From NCBI RefSeq assembly GCF_000014585.1, contig NC_008319.1, positions 2,418,001-2,482,000 of the forward strand: a DNA stretch of 64,000 bases. Direction: 5' to 3'. The DNA is from Synechococcus sp. CC9311. GTDB taxonomy: Bacteria > Cyanobacteriota > Cyanobacteriia > PCC-6307 > Cyanobiaceae. Shown here one piece after another: positions 56,778 through 64,000 of the stretch (its first letter is position 1; every line of letters starts with the position of its first letter). The notes under the pieces were generated by a model, which was not told the DNA's origin, searched no databases, and saw only the letters and a program-made list of their open reading frames with translations. Position numbers and translations under genes: made by a program.

Positions 56778-58144
56778 CTTTGCCTATCTCCTACCTCATC
56801 ACCATCGGCCCTGGGCCCATTTTTAACGAGCTACTGAGCTGGTTGGTCTATCTCAACCGGGGCACTGTTCTTCTTCAATTAGTTTTGGTTGGCGTTGTGA
56901 TGGTCGCGGAACAACGCGGTGCACTTCGAAGGGGCGTGAGACACAGGCTGGTTCCTGAATACATCCGAGTGCTGATCGGCCCTCTACTCCTCTTAATCAG
57001 TTCAGCACTATTTCTCCTGGTGGGCTTGCCATGGGGATTACTGCGTTACTTCGGCCTACTCTGGCTGGGTTGGATGTCATTTACACCTCTAAAAACGTTA
57101 CTTCTAAGCATCAACAAAAAATTTCCAGTTGATGAATTAGAAAGCACATTCCTAAGACCCATTTACGTTATCGTAGCCTCCCTGTCTTTTGTCAGGTTGA
57201 TGGGAAGTACGGAAAATCTGTCGCAAACTCCTATCGCCAATCTGTTTGGAGTAGAGCTTACTCTTGGCAGAATTTACCTCGCTGTAATCGCGATTTACGT
57301 CATAATCACCCTGGCGTCTAGGCCTGCAACCTTTTTAGCTTGGCTCAGCGGGGTTTTGTTTGGAGTCCGACCTCGCAATAGAAGAGGTCTAGAGCTGTTA
57401 TTCCGCTATAGCGTGATCATCGTTGGGGTCATCGCAGTTGCTTACTACATCGGTATCGACGGCACAGCCTTTATCGCCATTGCTGGCGGACTCTCTGTAG
57501 GAATCGGCTTCGGCATCAAGGAAATCGTCTCAAACTTCATTAGCGGCATCTGGCTGTTGTTTGAGGGTTCAGTGCGGCCGGGTGAAATTTTAATGATCAA
57601 TGGTGACCCTTGCACAGTGCGAAATCTTAGGCTGAGAGCCACGCAACTCAGACGAGGACGCGATGGAGCCGAGCTGTTAATTCCCAATCAAACTTTCTTC
57701 ACAACAGAAGCAACATCCTTCACTCAAACCGAAACATCAAGACGCGAGAGTGTACTTGTTGGCGCCGCCTACGAGCACGACCCAGACATTGTCATTGAAA
57801 TATTAGAAGAGATCGCTAAGTCTCACAAAAAGGTTCTCGATTATCCAGACGTGAGAGCATTCATGATCGATTTTGCTGATTCTTCGATCAACTACAAAGT
57901 AGCGTTCTGGGTTGCCAATCCTCTTGATTCATATGATGTAGCCAGTGATATACGTAGAACAATCTGGAAGCGATTCGAGAAGGAGGGAATCACCATTCCG
58001 TTCCCACAACGTCAGGTGTATCCAATGGAATGGCCACCAAGCCTTCAACAAAGCCTGCACTCAGCTGGAGACGGAGGTGTAGTGCCGCAAGGCATACAAC
58101 CAGAACTGACGGGCAGCGAAGAAAAACCCAACAGCGAGACCTAA
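56774..58144 (+). CDS. MscS-family channel, cassette 1
   Basis: 456 aa with several N-terminal spans, then the MscS core. The pore helix and following segment read IAIAGGLSVGIGFGIKEIVSNFISGIWLLFEGSVRPGEIL. The beta domain has LRATQLRRGRDGAELLIPNQTFFT. The alpha-beta domain ends KRFEKEGITIPFPQRQVYP. MscS proteins open under membrane tension or ligands. Coupling to a solute-binding lipoprotein by ATGA overlap suggests that binding could influence gating. That is inference. The longer N-terminal region (residues ~1-200) is beyond the MscS core. Confidence 0.92.
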   Translation: MTLPISYLITIGPGPIFNELLSWLVYLNRGTVLLQLVLVGVVMVAEQRGALRRGVRHRLVPEYIRVLIGPLLLLISSALFLLVGLPWGLLRYFGLLWLGWMSFTPLKTLLLSINKKFPVDELESTFLRPIYVIVASLSFVRLMGSTENLSQTPIANLFGVELTLGRIYLAVIAIYVIITLASRPATFLAWLSGVLFGVRPRNRRGLELLFRYSVIIVGVIAVAYYIGIDGTAFIAIAGGLSVGIGFGIKEIVSNFISGIWLLFEGSVRPGEILMINGDPCTVRNLRLRATQLRRGRDGAELLIPNQTFFTTEATSFTQTETSRRESVLVGAAYEHDPDIVIEILEEIAKSHKKVLDYPDVRAFMIDFADSSINYKVAFWVANPLDSYDVASDIRRTIWKRFEKEGITIPFPQRQVYPMEWPPSLQQSLHSAGDGGVVPQGIQPELTGSEEKPNSET

Positions 58145-58849
58145 CCCTAGCCAGAGCATGGGGGCGCTAGCCCGCCCCAGCACGACTTCAGCCGGAACAG
58201 TCGTAAGAAATGCCACTGGAATTACCAAAGTGAAGAGCAAGCGCAAGGGAGCTGGATAGGCCGCTACGGGATAGCGACCAGATGCCAACACAGCCCGCAA
58301 AACTTCTGTGGCATTCCAGGTTTTCACAAACCAAATACTGGTCGCGGCAATTAAAAACCAAAGTGAATACAGGATCAATCCACCAGCCAAGAGCATCACC
58401 AACACCACCGCAATGCCTCCGGGTGTCAAAGAAGCACCAGCCTGATGCCCGCCCCAAATCACCAATAAAAAGCCAAGAACAATCTCAGGTAACCCTGCTG
58501 GCGAGATGGTCCGCAATGACAACCAGAACTGACTATCAATCGGCTTCAGCAGTACAAAATCAAGCGTTCCTTCACGCACATGGGTCACGATCGAAGACAG
58601 GTTGGGGCGTAACCAGGTGCTGGCCACCCCATCGAGAACCGTATAAAAGCCCTGAACAATCAAGGCTTCGTGCCAACTCCACCCACCCAACTCACGGCCT
58701 GGTCCAAAAAAGAGAGAGAGCATGAACAGGCTGCCTAGCAAGCTCAAGCCAACCGCAATCAACTCAATCACAACATTGAATTGATACTCCAACTGTGAGG
58801 CCACGGCTGTTCCCCAAAATCGCCGGAGACTTTTGAAATAACGCCCCAT
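58061..58849 (-). CDS. ABC-2 type exporter permease (DUF990-like)
   Basis: 262 aa with six hydrophobic segments. It begins MGRYFKSLRRFWGTAVASQLEYQFNV and carries LIVQGFYTVLDGVASTWLRPNLSSIVTHVREGTLDFVLLKPIDSQF, a strong marker of the ABC-2 permease pair encoded with the ATPase below. Its 3' end overlaps the end of the convergent MscS gene by 84 bp, which is a long overlap. Substrate unknown. Confidence 0.9.
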   Translation of the reverse strand: MGRYFKSLRRFWGTAVASQLEYQFNVVIELIAVGLSLLGSLFMLSLFFGPGRELGGWSWHEALIVQGFYTVLDGVASTWLRPNLSSIVTHVREGTLDFVLLKPIDSQFWLSLRTISPAGLPEIVLGFLLVIWGGHQAGASLTPGGIAVVLVMLLAGGLILYSLWFLIAATSIWFVKTWNATEVLRAVLASGRYPVAAYPAPLRLLFTLVIPVAFLTTVPAEVVLGRASAPMLWLGLGLAVGFFFAARQFWLYALRHYTSVSS

Positions 58850-59647
58850 TTAGGCCCCCATTGCGCTGTAACGCCGAACCCCAGCGCGCCAAAGCAGAAG
58901 GACAAGCGGCAAAAGCAGCACAATCCAGGCCAACTGGATTGCGAATCCAGCCAACAAGTCAACAGGTTGTTCCGCTAAAACACGCGCCGGAAAGTCAATC
59001 AGATAGGGGAAGGGCGTCCACTGAGCCAACGCACGAACGAGGGGTGGGAATGCCGTGAGAGGAGCAAGCAGCCCAGACAGAAAAAGGAAGGGAATGAACA
59101 ACAACCTCTCCAGAGCACTGGCCTTCTCACTCCAAAAGCAAAGAGAAGCAATCAGGCTTTGCAACAGAAAAGCAATCGAGAAGGCCATCCATGTGGCCAA
59201 CCAAGCCAGCACAAAGTGACCCAACGATGGCAACCAAAAGGCCTTGGGCTGAATCAGAAAGAAAATCGCGGTGATGGCCGCAGCAAAAGGCAAACGCGTG
59301 AGCTGCTCGCCGAGATGACTGGCGACATAACGCCAGAGCGGGTGGAGTGGCTGAAGAAGATATGGAGACAATCTGCCAGTAAGAGCATCCTCTTCAAAGG
59401 CGTAAACCATCCAAACAACAGAAAACTGACGCACCAAAAAGGCACTCAAAAAATAACGATCAAGCCCTACACCATCCATCCCCAACACACCGCGAGCATC
59501 ACTACCATTCCAAAGGCTGAGCATGATGAAAGGGAGAACACCCGAAAGAGCCCAAAGGGCAATTTCGGCTCGATATTCCAACATATGGGCGTATTCCGTG
59601 CCCAATAAAACTCGAACAATCTTGCGATTCAATCCAAAAATCCGCAT
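58850..59647 (-). CDS. ABC-2 type exporter permease, second subunit
   Basis: 265 aa, six spans: YAHMLEYRAEIALWALSGVLPFIMLSLW and QFSVVWMVYAFEEDALTGRLSPYLLQPLHPLWRYVASHLGEQLTRLPF. Paired with the subunit at 58061 and the ATPase at 59647, the usual three-gene order of these exporters. It overlaps the ATPase stop by 1 bp. Confidence 0.9.
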   Translation of the reverse strand: MRIFGLNRKIVRVLLGTEYAHMLEYRAEIALWALSGVLPFIMLSLWNGSDARGVLGMDGVGLDRYFLSAFLVRQFSVVWMVYAFEEDALTGRLSPYLLQPLHPLWRYVASHLGEQLTRLPFAAAITAIFFLIQPKAFWLPSLGHFVLAWLATWMAFSIAFLLQSLIASLCFWSEKASALERLLFIPFLFLSGLLAPLTAFPPLVRALAQWTPFPYLIDFPARVLAEQPVDLLAGFAIQLAWIVLLLPLVLLLWRAGVRRYSAMGA

Positions 59648-60621
59648 TAAAAACTTCCCTGGCGAAACAGATCACCGATCAGCTGGTCAATCGGGGGATC
59701 ATTCACCTCCAGATCACGCACTTCAAAGCGTTCCAACAGTTGTGCCACCACGGCAGTGAGCTCACCAGGCTGTACTCGCAAGTTCACCTCGCAGTCGCAA
59801 CAACTGTCGAGCTGGCCAAGGCCAGCAAACGCCTCAGCCCCAACGGGTACAGCAAGTTCGAGGCGAACATGGCGCTCGGGAGCAAGCCGACTTGCCAAGC
59901 GATCAAGCGGGCCATCATGGAACAAATGTCCCTGATGAATCAACAACACACGCGGACATAAGGCCGTGATATCAGCCATGTAATGACTCGTGAGCAACAC
60001 GGTCGCACCGGTTCGTCGGTTGTAGTCCGCTAAAAACTCCCGCACTTTGGCCTGAGCATTCACATCCAATCCAAGGGTGGGCTCATCAAGGAACAACACC
60101 TCAGGCTGATGAAGCAAAGCCGCGAGCAGCTCGGCTTTCATGCGCTGGCCCAACGACAACTTGCGAACAGGACGCGTGAGCTCTTCTCCCAACTCCAACA
60201 AATCCGACAGCTCGGAAATACGGCGATTGGCATCCCGATCTTTAATGCCGTACACCGCAGCATTCACCCTCAAGGAATCCATCGGTGGCAGATCCCACAG
60301 CAACTGCTGCTTCTGCCCCATCACTAACGTGATCCGACGCAAAAAATCTGGATGACGCTTTTGCGGTTGATGACCTGCAACGACAACCTGACCCGCACTG
60401 GGATAGATCAAGCCACACAACATTTTCAAGGTGGTGGTTTTCCCGGCGCCATTGGCACCAAGAAATCCAACCATCTCCCCCGGTTCAATGGCAAAGGAAA
60501 CGTCTCGTACCGCGGACACATCGCGATAACGACGATTCACAAAATGCTGAAGGGTGCCAGACAGGCCAGGCTGCTTATCAGCAACCCGATAGATCTTGCT
60601 CAGCTGTTCAACCGTGATCAG
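59647..60621 (-). CDS. ABC exporter ATPase (start codon unusual)
   Basis: Complete nucleotide-binding domain: Walker A GANGAGKTT, Q-loop, signature LSLGQRMKAELLAALLHQPEVLFLDEPTLGLD, switch His in LLTSHY. The family N-terminus ITVEQLSKIYRVADKQPGLSGTLQHF lies upstream of the first GTG (60540). In frame with it there is no ATG, GTG or TTG before an upstream stop. The CTG at 60621 would give MITVEQLSKIY. An ATG at 60643 in another frame would need a 1-nt shift to reach it. So this is a CTG start or a small frameshift. The protein energises export with the two permeases. Confidence 0.85.
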   Translation of the reverse strand: MITVEQLSKIYRVADKQPGLSGTLQHFVNRRYRDVSAVRDVSFAIEPGEMVGFLGANGAGKTTTLKMLCGLIYPSAGQVVVAGHQPQKRHPDFLRRITLVMGQKQQLLWDLPPMDSLRVNAAVYGIKDRDANRRISELSDLLELGEELTRPVRKLSLGQRMKAELLAALLHQPEVLFLDEPTLGLDVNAQAKVREFLADYNRRTGATVLLTSHYMADITALCPRVLLIHQGHLFHDGPLDRLASRLAPERHVRLELAVPVGAEAFAGLGQLDSCCDCEVNLRVQPGELTAVVAQLLERFEVRDLEVNDPPIDQLIGDLFRQGSF

Positions 60622-60643
60622 TGAAGATGAAGGGTTCAGCCAT

Positions 60644-60984
60644 CACACCAGACTCTATGAGAAGAGTAGAAGGTTCAAACCTATATCCGCAAAATCTGAA
60701 ATTGATTCCAGTCAAGATGGAATCTGCACGACTAAGCTCAGGCATTACAAACATCGTTCCATGGTGGCAAAAAGAGGCTGATACAGAACAATCCGAGAGA
60801 ACAAGGCCTAAAGCATTAAACAACCATTGGCAGCCCATCCATATGTCAAAACAAACAAATCAATGCCATAAACTGTATCCAAATAGCGCAGACAAGACCA
60901 ATGAATTGCCCCAAGGTTGACCCCATAAGTACAAGATAATTTAGAATCCTAAAATTCAGAGAACCGAAGTCCTAGTCAACCAAG
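60644..60984. other. Intergenic region between ABC exporter and kinase-like gene
   Basis: About 340 bp, no gene that I can support. It contains a perfect inverted repeat GATTCCA-N7-TGGAATC at 60704-60724, without a T-run. AT-rich, as is the kinase-like gene that follows. Confidence 0.45.
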
Positions 60985-61944
60985 ATGACAAGCCAACCAA
61001 TCAACAAAGAGCTTCTCAAGTTTATTCATGAGCAAACTGGGAGGACCATGATCTATGAGCAGGAACCCACACCCTTACTAGGCGGAATAGATGCGGCTAC
61101 TTATAGATTTAAACTTAGAGGGATGGACACGATGGTCCTCCGCCTCCTTGGAAAAGACAGAAGCGCGGAGGAGGTGAAACGATTCCGAATTCATAGCCGA
61201 GTTCTCATTCACGCAAACATCAAAGCACCAAAGGTGTACTGGGTCGGCGAAGACAAATTAGTCCTAGGAGGGGTTTTTATAATTATGGAATTCTTCCCAG
61301 ACCCACTTCTAGCAGAACAGCCAAAAGACATACAGCTCAAAACCCTGGGGGAATCTCATGCAGAGATGCACAATCTGTCAACGACACAAATCATCAGCGA
61401 ATTAAAAAAACAAGGGCTGAATGAAAAGCATTTCATGGCCACTCTATCTATTCCAATTATTCTAGACACAGCGCACAGAGATCATCCCTGGCTAAGCAAT
61501 ATATTCAATTGGCTACAAAATAACTTACCAATCAATTCAGCCCATGCATCCATCAATCACGGCGACTATCATCCCAAAAACATTATGTACGCTTCAGAGC
61601 ATGTTACAGGCATCATTGACTGGAATTTCTTTATAGGTGATCCAGCATTTGATGTCGGGCATACAATCACACTCATCATGGACATTGGACCCAATATTGG
61701 GGATGGGTATACGTTGGACATAGCCTCACAATGCAACGAGCAGTATCAAGATGCGTATCAATCAACAAGATCAATTAATGAGAATGCAGTTAGTGCTTGC
61801 AGGGTCTCGGAATGCACGAGATTTCTTCTTCATTGCCTCTCAGGTAAAAAAGATATCATTGCTTCCTCTCCCACCATGATCAAAAGCCTCGCAACCACTA
61901 TCGAAAACATCACCAACTTGGAAATAGCATTTCCTGACCAGTAA
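60985..61944 (+). CDS. APH-fold phosphotransferase (aminoglycoside/choline kinase-like)
   Basis: 319 aa. Kinase-like fold with catalytic loop INHGDYHPKNIMY (His and Asp near residue 192, Asn downstream) and metal-binding IIDWNFFIGDPAFDVGH. The N-terminal lobe has FRIHSRVLIHANIKAPKVYW and a hinge GGVFIIMEFF. Members phosphorylate aminoglycosides, macrolides, choline or other small molecules. The substrate is not determinable, and antibiotic resistance is not implied. It is AT-rich compared with the core genes, hinting at acquisition. No coupled neighbour. Confidence 0.85.
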   Translation: MTSQPINKELLKFIHEQTGRTMIYEQEPTPLLGGIDAATYRFKLRGMDTMVLRLLGKDRSAEEVKRFRIHSRVLIHANIKAPKVYWVGEDKLVLGGVFIIMEFFPDPLLAEQPKDIQLKTLGESHAEMHNLSTTQIISELKKQGLNEKHFMATLSIPIILDTAHRDHPWLSNIFNWLQNNLPINSAHASINHGDYHPKNIMYASEHVTGIIDWNFFIGDPAFDVGHTITLIMDIGPNIGDGYTLDIASQCNEQYQDAYQSTRSINENAVSACRVSECTRFLLHCLSGKKDIIASSPTMIKSLATTIENITNLEIAFPDQ

Positions 61945-62036
61945 AAAGCAAAATCGCCATGCAACAGAACTGCACACTCATGCGACAAACTAAACTCCCG
62001 TCTACAACGACAAGCATCATCAAATACGATTAGCCA

Positions 62037-63305
62037 ATGCTACACAAAATCCCTGGCATGCCAACAAGAGCTGGATTAATCAACACCATCACAACCGCAA
62101 CAACGTTGCTGACGATGTTGCTCTCCGGTTGCTCATCAGCTAACAAGCCAGCTCATACCCTCTATATCGCCTATCCAATTCCAGACAACGAATTCACACA
62201 GTCCTCAATAGAACAAAGAGAAAAGCTGATAAGCCTTTTTAATCAGCTATTCCTCAAAACAAATCCCAACACGCGTGTTGTCACTGTTGCCTACAAATCC
62301 AATACAATGATACGTCAGATCAAGGAAGACAGCAAGCTAAACCTTGGCCCAGACTTAATCATAAGCACAAATTCACATCTACGATATTTTAATCAAGACT
62401 CGCTGTTGAGTACCTTTCCCAACAACTCTCAGTGGACGCAACAGTACGACGATGTCATCAAAAACATGTCCATTGTCGACAACAAACTTCTCTTAGCTCC
62501 CGCTATAATCTTCCCTCAAGTTTCCTGTTACAACAACAAGACCGTAAAACAGTCACCAAAAACGATCCAAGAACTGGTGAAGCTTGGTGCAAGCGGAGTT
62601 CGCATTGGCTTAGCAACGAATCCCTCTCAGATCTTCTGGACGGCTGGATCGACCGGTGCAATCACAGAAATCAGCTCACTGGTAAACAAGAAAAATCAGA
62701 ATAAACCAAAGCCAAAAATCAAAGAATGGATCACATGGCTACGCCAAGCGGCTTACTACCAAAACATTTCCTTTTACAGCCAGCAATCTGAACTTATCAA
62801 TGAATTGGCCGCCAATAATCTTGACTGGATCACCTGCGATTCTTTCCAAGCCTCTGCCATAAAAGAGAAAATGGGAGAACAGCTCAGCATTGCCACCCTT
62901 CCAGATGGAGTTGAAACAAAAGCTTTTGCATGGCCATTAGTCTTTGGTTTTGGACTAGGCACTGATTCAAGCCCCACACAAAGGGCGCTCGCACTGAGTT
63001 ATGTGAAAACAAACACCAATGTTGTAGGACAAAGGCAAGTGATGCTGCGCACTGAAGGATTCCTTCCTACGAACCAGGCTGTTGATATTCCGAATCGAAG
63101 CTCACAAACTCTCAAAGCCTACAACCATTCTTGGCACACACAATCACGAAGCTATCTCAAGGAGTGGCCCATGATCATTCAATACTTAGCAACATCCAAG
63201 AACTACCTAGCAATCGATCAAATATTAACCGAACTCACCAGTGGAAATATCAGCGTTGACGGCGCAGTGCAGGCCTTAACCAACTTGAGAAAAAAAGGAA
63301 AGTAA
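62037..63305 (+). CDS. Solute-binding lipoprotein paired with MscS channel, cassette 2
   Basis: 422 aa. Signal with a strong lipobox LLSGC (Cys32). Paralogue of the lipoprotein at 55515: shared LGPDLII, SPKTIQEL, YYQNISF and WITC patterns, and Cys164 and Cys267 at nearly the same spacing as Cys162 and Cys266 there. Lys/Asn-rich composition and low GC compared with cassette 1. Its stop (TAA) overlaps the next ATG by 1 bp (TAATG). No ABC transporter partner is nearby. Confidence 0.82.
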   Translation: MLHKIPGMPTRAGLINTITTATTLLTMLLSGCSSANKPAHTLYIAYPIPDNEFTQSSIEQREKLISLFNQLFLKTNPNTRVVTVAYKSNTMIRQIKEDSKLNLGPDLIISTNSHLRYFNQDSLLSTFPNNSQWTQQYDDVIKNMSIVDNKLLLAPAIIFPQVSCYNNKTVKQSPKTIQELVKLGASGVRIGLATNPSQIFWTAGSTGAITEISSLVNKKNQNKPKPKIKEWITWLRQAAYYQNISFYSQQSELINELAANNLDWITCDSFQASAIKEKMGEQLSIATLPDGVETKAFAWPLVFGFGLGTDSSPTQRALALSYVKTNTNVVGQRQVMLRTEGFLPTNQAVDIPNRSSQTLKAYNHSWHTQSRSYLKEWPMIIQYLATSKNYLAIDQILTELTSGNISVDGAVQALTNLRKKGK

Positions 63306-64000
63306 TGAACAATCTTCTCTTCGAGGTTTCATCCTGGACTGGATACATTGGTCGAGCAGCAGTTAGTTGGCAGTTGATCTTGATTGCCTGCACACTAATC
63401 ACTGATGCATTCATTCGCAAAAAGCTGGGAACAAAAAATGTTTCACTCTTAACATCTCAGACCGTAAGTCCTCTTGCGCTACTTGGCATCAGCATTGTGC
63501 TTTGGGTAGCCTCCATTCCCACAGGAATCGCGATCCGCTTTGGATTGATCTGGGCAGCATGGAACATTCTTTTATGGATCGAACAGAAACTGATCCAACG
63601 CAACCCGAAGGATCGAAGAGCGCTCTGGCTCAGGCGCCTAGTGCGTCCTGCCATCCTTGTTTTTGCACTGCTTTACTGCATCGAGCGACTCAGCAGTCTC
63701 TCATCCATTGGTCTGATTAATGTGGGCACATTGCTGAATACCCAACTGGCGCTAGGCAAACTTTTTTACTCCGTAATCGGCCTCTATCTAATTCTGATTG
63801 CCAGCGCCCCGATCGCATTCCTCATCTCATGGATCTCAAAAGAAGGCCTGAAAATCAGCAATCAAAGTCGTCATGCGATTGAAATCATCGTTCGTTATTT
63901 AATCATCAGTTTTGGCCTCCTGGCTGTAGCCCTTCAGGCTGGTTTTAACGCAACAGCGTTACTGACCATTTCAGCAGGTTTGTCCGTTGGTCTTGGTTTT
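63305..64000 (+). CDS. MscS-family channel, cassette 2 (partial, runs off window)
   Basis: First 232 aa. Begins MNNLLFEVSSWTGYIGRAAV, several hydrophobic spans, and at the window edge reaches LLTISAGLSVGLGF, matching the pore region AIAGGLSVGIGF of the channel at 56774. That places the MscS pore at the same relative position (about 225 of ~450). The C-terminal half is beyond the window. Overlaps the lipoprotein stop as TAATG. Confidence 0.88.
   Translation, partial: MNNLLFEVSSWTGYIGRAAVSWQLILIACTLITDAFIRKKLGTKNVSLLTSQTVSPLALLGISIVLWVASIPTGIAIRFGLIWAAWNILLWIEQKLIQRNPKDRRALWLRRLVRPAILVFALLYCIERLSSLSSIGLINVGTLLNTQLALGKLFYSVIGLYLILIASAPIAFLISWISKEGLKISNQSRHAIEIIVRYLIISFGLLAVALQAGFNATALLTISAGLSVGLGF

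Noticed and set aside
60608-60838. 76-codon minus-strand frame upstream of the ABC ATPase
   Set aside because: Its end contains the out-of-frame ATG (60643) discussed for the ATPase start. The rest has no coding character.

Overview
The window reads as chromosome of a marine Synechococcus-type picocyanobacterium. Evidence for this: an adjacent pair of flavodiiron proteins of the Flv3 and Flv1 types, a DUF98-type chorismate lyase (plastoquinone pathway), two soluble-type acyl-lipid desaturases, dense housekeeping genes with ATGA overlaps, and many small conserved genes. I cannot fix the strain from sequence alone. No rRNA, tRNA, CRISPR array or transposase was recognised.

Layout. (1) 1-8.8 kb is an accessory stretch of exported proteins: a FecR-domain/beta-barrel-like protein, an ecotin-like protease inhibitor, and a tandem array of small signal-peptide proteins in three partly identical repeat units. 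Six perfect TGTGA-N6-TCACA palindromes precede the array genes. (2) 8.8-9.5 kb encodes a Crp-family regulator whose recognition helix keeps the RE...R residues that read TGTGA in E. coli CRP. (3) 9.7-14.1 kb, AT-richer, encodes an RND efflux pump and its lipoprotein adaptor. (4) 14.3-22.0 kb holds alaS, a membrane protein, and a coupled SNF2 helicase / SWIM zinc finger / MEKHLA set. (5) 22-33.4 kb holds a divergent Nramp-like transporter, hsp20, a TRAP transporter (dctPQM), flv3-flv1, rubrerythrin, a decayed HxlR regulator, an FMN reductase and a pirin. This part looks oriented to redox and stress. (6) 33.6-53.3 kb is mostly core: gcvP-gcvH, a PLP enzyme, two desaturases around an XRE-like gene, rplI, dnaB, mnmG, an M23 peptidase, chorismate lyase, a SprT-like protein and ligA. 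(7) 53.3-64 kb is again accessory: a DUF389 protein, a VTT-family protein, a solute-binding lipoprotein overlapping an MscS channel gene, an ABC-2 exporter, an APH-like kinase, and a second solute-binding lipoprotein overlapping a second MscS gene that runs off the window.

Two arrangements stand out. The first is the Crp-site array of secreted proteins next to a candidate regulator. The second is the repeated solute-binding-protein/MscS cassette, which has no ABC permease or ATPase between or beside its two genes and may be a ligand-linked channel. Both functional readings are inference. The six palindromes, the repeats and the gene overlaps are read directly from the sequence.
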